Assembly: GCA_950295325.1 (NCBI GenBank)
Contig: OX485809.1
Coordinates: forward strand, 17,296,001-17,360,000
Length of the DNA: 64,000 bases
From: Polytrichum commune
Lineage: Eukaryota; Streptophyta; Polytrichopsida; Polytrichales; Polytrichaceae
Direction: 5' to 3'
The notes under the pieces: model-generated
What the model saw: only the letters and a program-made list of their open reading frames with translations
What the model was told of the DNA's origin: nothing
Database searches by the model: none
In this document: piece after piece, positions 32,552-45,324 of the stretch
Position numbering within the stretch: the first letter of the stretch is position 1
How the letters are laid out: each line of letters begins with the position of its first letter
Position numbers and translations under genes: made by a program

Positions 32552-35500
32552 TCATCTAAAGCGCCCCTTCATAGATGCATTGAAGAGGAATAAACAACTA
32601 AGGAAGCGAAAAGAAAACGACAGAGAATTAGGTTGCGAGCACCAACCCGTTGATTCATCCTCCACAATATTTGCATGCGTTCGATGAGGTGATGATCCCC
32701 CGCCTGGTGAGTCGGTCCCGCGGGCGCGATCCTTCACATCGCTGATCCTCTCCAAATTTGAATTGGACAGCTGCAAGCTGCGGGAGCTCTCTGTCACCGA
32801 AAACTCACAGCTCCGCATCGAGTCCGCAGAATCCAGCTTCATCGACCCCTGCACCAACTTCTCTCTTGTCATCGACATCGACCCACCATCTTTGTTGATC
32901 TTCTTCCGGTTCTGCTTCGCTGTGTGGTGCCACCCGTGGATCGCCTCTGCCGTTTTGTCCTGAAATATCGCCTTCTTGTAATTCGTGCCCATCTGACACA
33001 TTGCAGCAACTTACATATGACAAGGCTGTTCTAAATCCCGAATCGGCCTATGCAAGGGTTTGGCCCATCCATTTTAGTATGACAAAGGCGGTTTTAATAT
33101 CCTGGCACCATTCTTTGAACACGTAATTTGAGCTTTAAGAAAACTTGGGTGACTCTATGCATAAGCTCTCAAACTTGCGTTTTAGCCAACTCGCTGCGAA
33201 TTTGATGTCAGGACTTTAAGCATAACCTCTAATATTACAATGACTGTTGGAGATGCTAATGGCTGATCTCCTCTAATCATTCCAACTGTGTAGGTTATCA
33301 TTCGAGGGTTCGACACACACCTGTGTGACAAGGGCGTACAGAGGGAGAGTGCTGTAGCTACACAAGATTTGCACTGCCGTCCTGCAGACACAAAAGTTTG
33401 CAACCTGTAATTAGGGGTTCTAGTTCCTGTAGGGAAGAAATTTTGAATAGGACATTTGATGGTTGTTCTCGTCATCATTAAAATCATTCGAAAGGTTGAA
33501 TTGCACACCCGTTGCATATGTGGGGAAAGAATTCTCATGCCCCAGGTATGAGAACATGCATGCGTGTGTCTCTACAATCATCTCAAAATGCAAGTGATTT
33601 TCGTTTCATGGTAGCTCAGTGTTGGTACATATATAGCCTTCAGGTTTGATATCTTGTCAGCACTAACTCAACATTTAGTGAATGATTATTCAACATTGAT
33701 TTTTCTCACTATTCAACCTCTTCATGTCTTGCAACTTTGAAATATAGACACAAAAGCTTAGTGTGATAGGCATGGTTTTTTAATAAAAAAACTTTGAATT
33801 TGAATGTGAAACAATTTTTAGAGGTTTGTGATAATGTGTATGTTGCAAAACCAGCAAATTACAGATAATAGACCACATGAAGATTGCTACATGAAGATGC
33901 ATGTAGTAAATGGGGGAGAGGTTAAGTTGCTTGTGATTATACCCCAAGACCAAGCGGACAATGACCATTACAGATTTTCCCATAACGCATGAATCGAAGC
34001 CGAATGTTGTCTGCAAGATCAATGTCCAGCACAGTACTTTAGGGTATAAACATAGGAGTTACTATAGCAACCTTAATTGAGCATTCGAACTGGTTTCCAA
34101 AATAGATCTCCCTGTACACATTGACCAGCTTTCAAAGATATCTTACCAAGATCCAGAAGAAAAACGCAAGCTCAAATGCATTCTGAAACACAAATACACG
34201 CACACACAAAGAAAAATAGTACAAGTATCAGGTGGATGAAGGTATAAGGAATTTTGACTCAAATGCCGTGCACTGGTCGGGCCAAGATATTTTGCTGACA
34301 TGTCTACAAGGGGGTTACGGGGTAGGTTAACCAACTTTCCACTAGAGAACGTAGTGCAATAATAGGTAGGGTCCAATAATATCAAAGTAATCCAATAATA
34401 TCAAAGTAAAAAGTTATAAATTGTTTGAAAAAACTAGGGCATTGAAAATGCATTTTGAGAGCATTATAGATACATTCCAAGAACATTCATCAAACATGCA
34501 GAGTATCCCATGAATATGCGTATTACTTCATAGCTCCCTTGAAAATACTCCATTATCGCACGTGACCCCTTAAATTATGGGGGAGTGACCCCTGTGCATG
34601 TGAAATCTTGATTGGATACAAGGAGACATATTATGAACTGTATTAATGACCTTGCCATGGCTTGACCACTACGTCCAACAATAGACACGTGTTGGCCTAC
34701 CACAAGCTGTAGTACGCACCCAATACCTATTGAGCCGCCTACTTACAACAACCCATGGCAACAATGATCGGGGAGAACCCGCAGTTAGTTACAAATGAAC
34801 CGGTTGAGTTTGAGAAACAACCGGTTGAAGTTCAAGACTGCAGGAAAATTACCGATCATTTTAGAGGAATTTAAAGAATATACCCCAATTTAATGAAGGA
34901 AAACCAGAGGATGTGAACATGTAACCGGTTGGACTTGCAAACACTAGGATTTCAACCGATCATGCCCAAAAATCTCCCCGATCACTGCATGGCAGGGCTC
35001 CTTGCATCCGATACCTAGTACATAATTATAAAGCTATGCATGCACATTTGCAGATGTAATTAGTACCTGGAAGAGAATGAAGTGGATGACAATGAGCAAG
35101 ATTTGGGGTTTGTTGAACCAGAACAGGGAGTCACGGGCCTGCACGTGAACTTCGCCAATGACCTCATGCAGCTGAGCGGTCTCCACAGACAATTGTTGGA
35201 TGATGTGCTGCAGTTTGGTACCTATCACCAGAATCATCTGCAGGCCTTGATCCATCACCTAATTAGTTCCGCAATCAATAAGCCTGCTGATATTCTTAAG
35301 CCTTGTAAGGAGTCAGGATTCTAAGTTCTATTCTACCTTTAGCAATACATTTTCAAGGTTGATGTCCTTGATGGCATGCACGAATGCCGCTGGCCGGGCA
35401 TAGTCGAGAGGCAAGGTGTCATTGGTTGACATCTCTTTGTTGCCAATCTCCGAACGCCAAAGCATCTACCATCTACCAAGATTCAGTTGAAGAGGTTATC

Positions 35501-38500
35501 CAGATCTTCTAAGAATTAATCTGTTTGCGCTGGAACGTAAATAGGCTACTCAAGCATATGAATTAGAGAAGTAAACACCATAATCTTCTGTTTGTCAGAC
35601 TCATAATATTACATTCTGTCAACCGTTTGAGTCTGCAAAAGTGGTATGACCGTCATCTTCAAAACAACTGGTGGCAGTCTCTCATTAGTCAAGACTCATT
35701 GTTGCCGATCTTCGGACACGAAGCATTGTGCCTATACCAAGATTCAAATGAAGAGATTATCCAGATTAACTAAGAATTATTCCATTTGCACCAGAACCTA
35801 ATAAGGCTACTTAAGAATGTTATGAGAATAGTAACATCATCATCTTCTGTTTGTCGGACTCATTATTTTACTTTTTGTTAAAGTCTTTTATGAGTCTGCA
35901 AAAGTGGCACAGCTGTCATGTATAAACAACGAGTACTGAATTGCCGAACATGTAAGGGATTAAATAATCGCGGTGGAACTCATCACTTACCACGACAGGC
36001 AAAAATGCAATCCAGAAGTACGTTAACCACCCTGCAGGAGACAGAGGGTATGGCCACACACGGATATCAATTATGACCTGAATTTTGATGATGGACAAAT
36101 CGAGTTTATTAAATATGGAGAAAATTGTGAAATGAATTTGCTTGAATTTGCTGAAAAGAAAAACGAAGGGTGGCACTCACTATCGACGTTCAGAAGAAGA
36201 AAGATGATCACAAACACCCATAGAGAGGCACTGCAATCACCAATTCCATTTCCAATTTAGGAGACACATGGTCTGAGCAGCATCGGAATGGAGGAGCAAC
36301 GTCAGAGAGTACCTGATTCAATACTTAGTGTACAAGAAGATTGAGAATTTTCAAAAAACAAAAGTTGCATTCCACCTCGAGCCTAACCTGATGCCTACAA
36401 CCACTTTGAAGTCGTCTTCCATGGAGCGTCGCATGTAGGAGTGGAAATCAAATGTGGGGCTCAGCTTGTGAGTCTGCGCCAGAAGAGGTTAGGCAAGGTG
36501 TCAGAGGAGGAAATTGACAACATTCGGCGTTCACAAAGTACCAAAGGAATGCATGCAAGCGTAAAGAACTAAACTACCAAGAAGTTTAAAAAAATTCTTA
36601 CGCTGATGAATCCTATGCGTAGAGTGAGGTAGTCAGATTTCCCCACCGCCACTCCAAATTGCCGGAAAAAACTAATCTGTACGCCCAGCCGCCAAAATCC
36701 AGGAACAAGAACAGTAAGGTGAAGGAGCATCGAACTGGATCCGAAGGAAAACAGCTGGGATTGAGCATCGAGGATAAAGTAAGTGGGCTTACAATCCAAC
36801 TCTGAATTGATTTGCTGGACAGAGGATGAGCCTTGTGAGCGGCGATAAATGTTTTCGTGCGATCCATTTTGAATGTCTCTCTCAATGCTGCAATGGCACA
36901 CAATTTAGGTCAAATCATCAAACAGGTCGGTTGTAATGAGAACCACAAGCAGAGACATTCTCTGAATCGACCGCTCTTTTTATTGAAAACATTCCGAAAT
37001 CACACAAAAACATGCTTACCACTGGTATGGTCATAGCCTACCGCCCGGGTTTCCACTTCCCACTTTTTCCATCCATGCATCTGCGAAAGAATTGCAACCA
37101 TTCTCATCAGAGACTAATTGCAACTGTCTGCCGAGTATCAGTACAAGAAACATATGGATTGGGTGGAGAGTCCCCAGACCTTGTAGAAGCCAAGGAACAC
37201 GGTGGCACAGCAGTAAACGACGTGGACAACCGTCATTACGAAGATGAAGATGTGAAGCTGGTGGAGACCCTCCAAGGAGATGATCGGCACTTTACCCTGC
37301 CATGTTACCCCGACCGTAGAAGATAATTCTTGTCAATTGAATACATGTTGGAATTCAAATGATTCTCGAGGTTACATAGGCCATTGTCTCTGAAGTGGAG
37401 GAATGGATGCACGAATTAAACCAATGCAGATTAGATAGACTATCCCAATCGAGGCTTTCAATCAAAAACTGTAGCCCTGTTGCTTCAAGTGCCAGAAGTA
37501 GCACATGAAAATGCAAAATTTGGCTTTAACCCCTGCAAACTGCAAGAAAGGTGAATTCTCAAGCTTACATAGGCCCCCATAGGCCATCGTCTCCGAAGTG
37601 GAAAATAAATGCAGGGATTAACCAATGAAGCTGTAGACCATCCCCATTGAAGCTTTCAACCAAGAATTGTAGCCCAGTTTTCTTCTTGTCAGACGCAGCA
37701 CATGCATATGCAAAATTTGGCTTCAATGAGTTTGCCCCATGCAAACTGCAAGAAAGGTGAATTCTCAAGGTTGCATAGGCCATCGCCTCTCAAGTGGAGG
37801 ATTGGATGCAGGGATTAAACCAACGAAGATTAGATAGACTAACCCAATGAAGCTTTCAATCAAGCACTGTAACCCGAAGGAGGACATGTATATTCAAAAA
37901 CTGGATAATTTCAATGAGTTTAAATTGAATACATGTTTGGATTTATGCAAGAATTTGAAGATATGTCCATGGTTGACATAGCCTTACCACCGGACATTTC
38001 ACTGGCCCCGCCTCGTTTAACCACCGTTCAATTCGAGCTAACAATTTCCTGCCCCCTGCAATTGCAACATTAATGCTCTCATTGTGGACAAGTTTTTGGG
38101 ATCCCCACTCGAGCAGCCTTCGACGACTATGCACTGCGGGTGGTGCAGCTAATTCCGGTGCAGCCGCGCCAGCATCCTCGGATCTGGGCACGTAGGGACA
38201 AGGCAACATGAACGGAGCCCAATCTTCGGGCATACACAGGCTGGTGATGGAGGTTTGGAAGACGGTGAGAAGAAGGGAAATGAAGCCCATAATCATCAGC
38301 TCTGCACCCAAACCACAGCCAAATGCGGCTTCAATGAGGTTAACGCCTGCAAACTGCAAGAAAAGTGAATTCCCCAGGTTGCACAGGCTATTGCCTCCGA
38401 AGCGGAGGAATTCATGCAGATATTAAGCTCATATAGCTTTAGACTATCCTGATTGAAGCTTTCAACCAAGGCTTGTAGCCCAGTTTCTTCTTGTCAGCAC

Positions 38501-39419
38501 TATACATGCAAAATTTGGCTTCAATGAGTTTTGCCCCCTGCAAACTGCAAGAATGGTGAATTCCCAAGGTTGCATAGGCCATCGCCACCAAAGTGGAAGA
38601 ATGGATGTAGGGACTAAACCAATGAAGCTCTAGACTATCCTGATTGAAGATTTCGACCAAGAACTGTAGCCCAGTTTCTTATTATCAAAAGGGGCACATG
38701 TGGATGCAAAATCTGGCTTCAATGAGTTTAACACCTGCAAACTGCAAGAATACTGAATTCCCAAGGTTGCATAGGAAATCGCCTCCGAAGTGGATGATTA
38801 GATGCAGAGATGAAACCAATGCAGCTCTAGACTATCTCAATTGAAGCTTTTATCCAAGAACTGTAGCCAGTTTGTTCTTGTCAGAAGGAGCACATGTTTA
38901 GATATGCGTTCATTCGATTGGTATAACAAGAAGCTCACCTCCTTTCATCTTCTCTAATGCTTCAAATAATGGCTTCTGCTTCTTCTCTTTCAACATCTGC
39001 AAGAGGCCGACACCACAGAGGATCTCATCCCATCAGTCCTGATTAGCTAACTCTCTCCGAATTTTCCAGCATTGCAACTGACAAATCATCAAGTTAACCC
39101 ACTTTATGTATCCCAATTAATTCACCATAGACCTTCATATTTTGGCGATGCAAGTGCTGTGTTCCAAAATACACACACACACACACAGACAACCACAGTG
39201 TGCTTTCTGAATCGTGATCGAGCATTTCTATTTTCTTGTAAAAATATTTATTTGGCCTTAACGACATGATGAATTCATTTCCGAATAGATATGGCACACT
39301 AATATTCAAACCTTGCCCACAAGATTGATGAGACGCTCCACAATCAAAGACACCAACACAATCAAAGTGCACACTGCTGCCACCGCCCATGTCGGCGTCT
39401 CTTCGAGAGTGTATGCCAT
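32552..39419 (-). CDS. MLO: MLO family seven-transmembrane protein
   Basis: Complete gene of 15 exons: 39419-39312, 38996-38939, 38301-37988, 37296-37180, 37080-37020, 36887-36793, 36676-36602, 36473-36388, 36230-36181, 36031-35991, 35237-35067, 34182-34147, 34010-33943, 33381-33321 and 32992-32552. They sum to 1782 nt, or 593 residues, with frame kept at every join. Family blocks in order: MAYTLEETPTWAVAAVC, ELMIMGFISLLLTV, GKVPIISLEGLHQLHIFIF, GWKKWEVET, FFRQFGVAV.KSDYLTLR, MEDDFKVVVGISASLW, VIGTKLQHII, LFWFNKPQILL.IHFILFQNAFELAFFFWI and LCSYSTLPLYALVTQMG. The tail has the calmodulin-binding element with its tryptophan (AEAIHGWHHTAKQ). MLO proteins are plasma-membrane proteins, calmodulin-regulated and reported as calcium channels; some are powdery mildew susceptibility factors. 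Exon 3 is long owing to an Ala/Pro-rich loop. Introns carry a MITE and a tandem array. Confidence 0.94.
34762..34987 (-). mobile_element. hAT-type MITE family M, copy B, in an MLO intron
   Basis: 226 bp with 15-bp terminal inverted repeats CARTGATCGGGGAGA (34762-34776; complement at 34973-34987). It is flanked by CATGGCAA (34754-34761) and CATGGCAG (34988-34995), an 8-bp duplication with one mismatch. It reads as the reverse complement of copies A and C. It lies in the MLO intron between exons 35237-35067 and 34182-34147. Confidence 0.88.
37372..38925. repeat. Roughly 200-bp tandem repeat array surrounding MLO exon 3
   Basis: Units starting 'ttgcataggcca..' occur at 37372, 37565, 37771, 38379, 38570 and 38767. 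Each carries 'aatttggcttcaatgag' and 'gcaaactgcaagaa..tgaatt'. On the gene strand these resemble the intron sequence just before exon 3 (ending TTTGCAG-like). Exon 3 (38301-37988) sits in the 608-bp gap between units three and four, so the array has expanded on both sides of a functional exon. Confidence 0.75.
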
Positions 39420-40680
39420 CTTCTAAACTTCAGAAATTCAGCAAGCAATACAAGCAATTCAGAAACCAATTTCCGCTGACTAAAGTTATCCTCCAGCTCC
39501 CTTCATGCCTCCAAAATATTTATAATGCCACACCGAGCTCCAGTCTAGATTCACTCAATCGGACCAAGTAATCCACGATTCACCAACAGAGCAGCTAAGC
39601 CTTACTCACAGGCAATGCAAAGAGTTTGGGAACCATATTCATATATATATATATATATAAAATATTGTCCACCGCTTGAATTTCAAGTGGACAGGACGCC
39701 TAATTTTCTGATCAACCAATGTTGCGGTGGCGTTGAATTTTTTTCCCTCCACGTTTCCTGTCACCGTGCAGCTGTTACCTGGGATGAATTCACTCCACAT
39801 TCTAGGATAAAATTAAGGGTGAAACTTGAATTGAATCAACACGAGCACACATCACAAATTGATATGATCTGATACACTCTTGCTGCCTCCTCCTGCATGT
39901 ATTAGCTTAAATAAGTTTAAGCTTCAAAGTGAGTCAGTGAGTAGAATAATCATGTGATCATGAAGAAAATTTCTGGCAAAATTGAAGGAAGATCAGAATC
40001 TATAGCTCTACGCATCAGATGACGAGTATTGCGACAAGAGGCAAGATCTTGCTTTCCGAATTCGTCTAACCATGATAAGGTTACAAGTAAGGAATTCATA
40101 GGAAGGAGTCCTTTTTAGGATCAAATGTGACAGTTTCTATGATTGTGCTAAGTCTTGACTTAAAATGGAAGTGAAGCTCCAAATAAAAGCATGCGTGATA
40201 ACTATTCAAAGAAGTGTCACGGATTGTGAATAAAAGGTGACGTGTGACACAGTTTTGGTACACCTTATCGTGGTTGAACTATAATATCAAATTGCCTTCA
40301 TATTTCAAACAAGTACTAGAACCAAATTACAGATGTGCTCATGAAGAGATGAATGTGGCACATCCTTTTTGTTAATTTCCAGATAGGCTTACTTAGTATC
40401 AACATGCATCACAAGCGGCGTGCGCCACACAGTGTACACATAATTAACACACAACAAATATGAAACCACCTCAAGGTTGGTCTTTCTCAATGAACAATGC
40501 AAGTACAACAACAATGCAATGGACACAATACAGACTCCGCGCCCGTGACACCATGAAATTGGAGTACTATGTGTTCAAAATGTAGACACCATTCTAGGTT
40601 CAATTGCTAACAAAGTATACCACAATTGAGAGGGCCTGTGTAATACATCACTCTCATGTGATCACTTTGAGAGAAAGAGA
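39420..40680. other. MLO upstream region
   Basis: Upstream of the MLO start codon. It contains an (AT)n run at about 39640-39658. An (AC)n run at about 39171-39187 lies in MLO intron 1. No other gene recognised. Confidence 0.4.
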
Positions 40681-41010
40681 TTAATCTTCATTTTAACATT
40701 TTGCGTCTCATGAAACTCTAATTCTGAAACTTGAAAATCATGATGATTTTTGGGATTCATCGCAGTTGTTAATCGGAATATGAATCTGTCAAGTCCCGGT
40801 ATGATCCAGCAACAAGGGATTGTCTGTGGAGTTGAAAATGCCCACAAAATCTCTTCATGTCTTTTGCATCTCATGACATTCTGGCGATTCTGTAACTTGA
40901 AATGACGACCGTCATGATTCACTGCAATTGCTATGAACCGGATAATATTGTTAAGAGAGTTCCCGGTCAGATCCAAGAACAAATTGAATTGTTTGTGGAG
41001 TTGGAGGTGC
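40680..41010. repeat. Two tandem ~165-bp units, with a dispersed third copy
   Basis: Units at about 40686-40836 and 40853-41006 share 'gcatctcatga', 'tgaaacttgaaa', 'gattca.cgca' and 'ttgt.tgtggagttg'. A third copy lies at about 44355-44490 ('ttgaaacttgaaac', 'gatccgatcc', 'ttgtttgtggagttggag'). They are noncoding as far as visible. Confidence 0.45.
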
Positions 41011-41164
41011 GAGAGTAAGTACCTTGGATTAAGCGGCTGGTGATGGTGATGAAGTCTTTATGTAGCTGTTGTGAGGATTGCAATTCTAAGTTGGACTGAA
41101 ATGGAAGGAGTGGATGCGATCACTTCCAAGGATCCCTCGACCTTCATTATAGGGGAGGTTCCAC

Positions 41165-41498
41165 ACATTCAAAAACTCCAGTTGTGAAACGGAGTTTGGT
41201 AAGCCACGGTAAACGAATCTTGGCCTCGACATGTGCTTAAGCTCCAGGAGTTTGGTTTCAAAGTTGGTTCCCCTTTTTTTGGGGGGGTATAATTGTCCAC
41301 TTTTCAACTCCGAGCGGGAACGGAGGTTTTGAGCCTTGTAAAACTGCCGTCTTGGGTCGGAGTTGAAAATGGACATTTTTATTCATATAAAAGAGGGACA
41401 AACCTTGGAACCAAGCTCCTTGAAGTTAGACACATGTCAAGGCCGAATTTCGTTTACCTTGGCTAACTAAACTAAACTCCGTTTCGAAACCGGCCTCC
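41165..41498. other. Long foldback (inverted duplication) with ~145-nt arms
   Basis: The left arm 41165-41313 pairs with the right arm 41357-41498 around a 43-nt loop. The inner stem is TGTCCACTTTTCAACTCCGA against TCGGAGTTGAAAATGGACA (one mismatch plus one bulge); outer arms share 'gaaacggagttt', 'ggtaaacgaa', 'gacatgtg' and 'aggag.ttggtt'. Pairing is roughly 80% by eye. A transcript would form a single long hairpin. Alternatives are a foldback transposon or a young MIRNA/siRNA locus. Confidence 0.7.
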
Positions 41499-43430
41499 AT
41501 GAGGACCATGAGTTTCTTCATCGTCGCTCATCATCCCTACGAGTTGCACGGTAAAATAATCGAACCCCGCCCGTGTCTTGGAAGTTTCAACCAACAAAAG
41601 AATTCTTTCAAATCTCTAACCCCTAATTAGCATCTCACAAAGCCTACCATATTGTTCTTGATTGGGCACTCGTAAATTGAATTTAACTTCAACACACATC
41701 TACTAGGAAAAAGAGTGCAAACTTATAGGTTGCTCATCATCCATGTTAATGGTTCATATTCATCGCCTAGATTTGGCGGAATGAAATTTGATGCAAGTAT
41801 AGGGTAAATCCTGAGGGAAGGGAGGGCCTTGGGTCCACGATTCTAAAAAATCTGACCTTCAAGGACTTACATGACATCAAATTTGAGAAGATGACATAGA
41901 TGAATGCATTCCACTAGAGGCAATGCATTATGGCACATGTAATTCATGCAACCTTATCGACACCATCCCGCTTATGGATGCTTGTATTACACGCTCAACC
42001 ATAAGTTTTGGTCTATGTATTGTAGTTAGGCGTATTTCGAGAAGTCAAGAGGAGGTGAGTTCCTCCTAGGAAACAAAAAATCACTCGATTGGTATGAGGC
42101 GATTAGCAAAGCCGGTTTGAAGTTCTAGAACAAAAACAAAAACCTCCTATCATGGTCATTTTATTGATTAGGAACACAATCGTAGTTACATTTCTATGTT
42201 GTCCATGAGTGACACCTTGGTGCTAAATACGCATATTTATAGAACAATTTGAGGTGTGGTCATAATTAACATGCTTCAGCATTGAGGATTTGGTTGGAAT
42301 TATAATCATGGATACTACCTTCAGGTAGTATATTGTAGAGTTACATTGTTTGTTCGTGAAGCTATTTCTTCGTCTCTTAGAAATGGACTAATACAAATGT
42401 GGACTCATTCAATCAAATGTTGGGAATGTTGGCTTGGAGTTCATGCACATATGGTGTGAATGTCCTGGGCTCATCAAACATAGTCACTTTGTTGAGGAAT
42501 GTCAAGGCACTTCAAAAACCTAAATGCCAGCCATTGTTTTGAGCAAGGCACGGTTATATCATGGTACTACATTTACAAAACAATTCACGTCTATCCAAAG
42601 AAGGATGCGTTCATAAAATTTCATGTTAGAAAAGTGGCTTAATTTCTTTCCGAAAGAGGGGTGGAGCCCGATTTTTAAATGGATTTTCGATGCATTGTAC
42701 ATCCATGGAACTATAATTCTTCTAGTTTGACAAATAAAGAGGAATATTCTCATTTGTTCTCAAACGGAAGCATATGTCATGTGATAGGAAAGGCAAGACG
42801 TTGGTAATAATGTGTCGTGCACCCATAACATTATTCGACTGCATGGTTGCGTTCCATTCTATATTTAGCATCGGACATGGGCCTCCACTATCTTACCTTC
42901 ATGGGAAGAAATTTAAAAAATACGAAGAGACTAACATTGGTACAAATAATGAACAATGTCAATATGATTAGTACGAATATTGTGCATAGTGGCCATATTT
43001 TCATAATAAAACTGGGATGAACAATGATTCCTGTGAATTGCTATGGGAGTATAACTCCACCCAAATTTCCAAGTATCAGCATGGATGTGTGAATAGTGCA
43101 TGTATATTCTTTATTTTTTTCTTGAGGACCCACAAAATGTATTTGACATATTTCAAGGTCATGGAACCGACCGACATGGTCGAATAATGTTATGCCCGTC
43201 ATGCACATTTTTTAGAGACACCTTTACGTTTGGAATTCAACATGACACATGACATGGCTAGGAAGAGAAAATCTAGCACTTCCGAGCACTAAGGCCCAAA
43301 AGCCCTTGATGTCATTGAACACCTTGTGGAGTGCTTGGCTTTGGACTTTTGGTCATCTTCCAGTCCTTTAAAAAAGCCATGAGTCCCAAACATGGAGGCC
43401 ACCACCAATTACAATTAGGTTTCATGCCAT
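41499..43430. other. Intergenic, unassigned
   Basis: No gene, RNA or repeat copy recognised. 43431-43435 (GTAGG) is the left target duplication of the next element. Confidence 0.4.
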
Positions 43431-43435
43431 GTAGG

Positions 43436-44079
43436 CCCCTGGGGGTGGACTCTTCATACCACATACGAACTAATGTGAGTGTATGAAGGGGTATTCTTTG
43501 AGGCATTAGTATACATAATATACATATGGGAGAGGTATTCTTTGTTTCTAACGCATAGATTTGAAAAGGCTATTAGGAATTTTGAAGTAAAAGTAGATGT
43601 ACAAAAGAGGGCCCTAATATTTAGAGTATAATGACAATAGATGTGTTAATCAAATCCAATTCACATCATCCATTGTTGTCATATCATAATAATCATCATG
43701 ACTACCCTATCTGTTTTTGTTAGGGTTTGCATTTGGGTTCTAGGTTTTTGCAAACTTGAGTTTTGCTCTCTAGATTCAAGCTAAGTTATTATGCTCTTGT
43801 CTTTGTTTGTTTGATGCAATCGTTGAGTTACATCCTATGTAGGAAAAACTTTCAATGACTTCACACTAGAAAGTGAAAGTGGAATGAAAGCTTATTTAAT
43901 TCACAATTCCTATTTGGTATATACAGTGGAGGTTTTTATCACATTAAAACTGAAAAGCTCTTGCCATTAGTACATAAAAATTTGTTGTTCTCTATAAGCT
44001 TCTTGTAAACATGGGGTTTAATTTCATAGTGACCCATGCAAGGCATTTAGGCTTCCAATAAAGAGTCCACCCCCCGGGA
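43436..44079 (+). mobile_element. G-rich-ended element family D, copy 1
   Basis: 644 bp. Ends CCCCTGGGGGTGGACTCTT and, on the reverse strand, TCCCGGGGGGTGGACTCTT, flanked by a perfect 5-bp direct repeat GTAGG (43431-43435 and 44080-44084). It is homologous along its whole length to the complement of 47375-48093. No transposase is visible. GC-rich 5-bp duplications are typical of Transib/RAG-type integration, so a link to the RAG1-like transposase is possible. Confidence 0.75.
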
Positions 44080-44664
44080 GTAGGCCAGACATTAAATGAA
44101 GTTTTTAGGGTTCCTTCTAGCAAGTCTTTTTTGTTGTTCCTTTCCACATAGTTTGTATCTAACATATGTGGGGCTTATACAATCAGTCTTATTAACCAAA
44201 CATCTACACCCTGAGGAGTACTTGAGTGGTATATGTCTAGGCTCTTAATTCATCATGGATGTATCCTAAAAATACACATGTCACAATAAAATTGACCTCA
44301 ACACATACAAACACTAGTCTACGCTCAATGGCTGTACTAATAGCTTATAACCTCTACATCTCAACTCAAATTTTGAAACTTGAAACAACGATTTATAAGT
44401 TTTGTGATTGTTGATTGAATGAGGCAATTTCTGATCCGATCCAACGACTCAAAATTGTTTGTGGAGTTGGAGAATGCCCACAATAATAGGGCCGTGTACC
44501 TTTACGTAGATGATAAGCTTGGACATCAAACCTTCTTCCAATTTGTTGACAACAAAAAAACGTGCTGTACTATAAGTAGTCCTGACCAACCTATACACAA
44601 CCGAAAATCAAAGCTTGACAACTTACAATGAATGATATGATAGACCTCGTTCACAGCTTGGGAT

Positions 44665-45316
44665 CAGAGCCTGGGAAGTTTTTGGGGGTAGTCAGTCAAG
44701 ATCCGAGTGATTCTAAGGTAGAAATACCATAACCCATGAAAATAAGGTGATTTGCATTGAAGATATGGTCTGACAATCATGAAATAATTTTCCAAGATAG
44801 ACAAGAAGGATTCATGAAGAATGCAAGTTGTTGCATATTTTTCGGCCCTATACAAAAAATGCTACAATTTTTCAAAGTGGAAAGTTGTCGAACCCCCTAC
44901 TCGTTCACTAGATTCTCCCTACACTGAACACGGTAATCCACAGTTCCATACGGAACATCGCCTAAATCGGTTACCTCATAAGTACATTAACACTTGACTT
45001 CCATTGGCTACACTAAGTGTACACGCATTGAAGTTGCTGCCAAGCCATGATCGGTTTTAGAAATGGCACTTCAGCATTGTGACGGCGGTCTAGTGCACGG
45101 CTAGAGGGTGGTTAACGGGTCATGGTATTCTTACCTTAAATCCAGCCGGTTACATGTTGACATCTTCCGGTTTTGTTTTCATTTATCCAGGGTATATTCT
45201 TCTATAGATTCCTCTAAAATGATCAGTAATTCTCCCAAAGTCTTGAACTTCAACCGGTTATTTCTCAAACTCAACCGGTTCATCTGTAACTAACCGCCGG
45301 TTCTCCCCAGACAGTG
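44665..45316 (+). mobile_element. hAT-type MITE family M, copy C (long form)
   Basis: 652 bp between perfect 8-bp direct repeats CTTGGGAT (44657-44664 and 45317-45324). The left end CAGAGCCTGGGAAG and the right end (reverse strand CACTGTCTGGGGAGAA) fit family M. The right 200 bp align with copies A and B ('ccggttacatgttgaca', 'tctcaaactcaaccggttc'). About 420 bp of extra left-internal sequence makes it the longest copy. Confidence 0.82.
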
Positions 45317-45324
45317 CTTGGGAT

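Noticed and set aside
37012-37326. 104-codon plus-strand open frame
   Set aside because: Antisense to MLO exons 4 and 5.
41086-41376. 96-codon minus-strand frame with FVYRGLPNSVSQLEF
   Set aside because: Lies in the foldback; its residues simply read the arm sequence, and no second feature supports coding.
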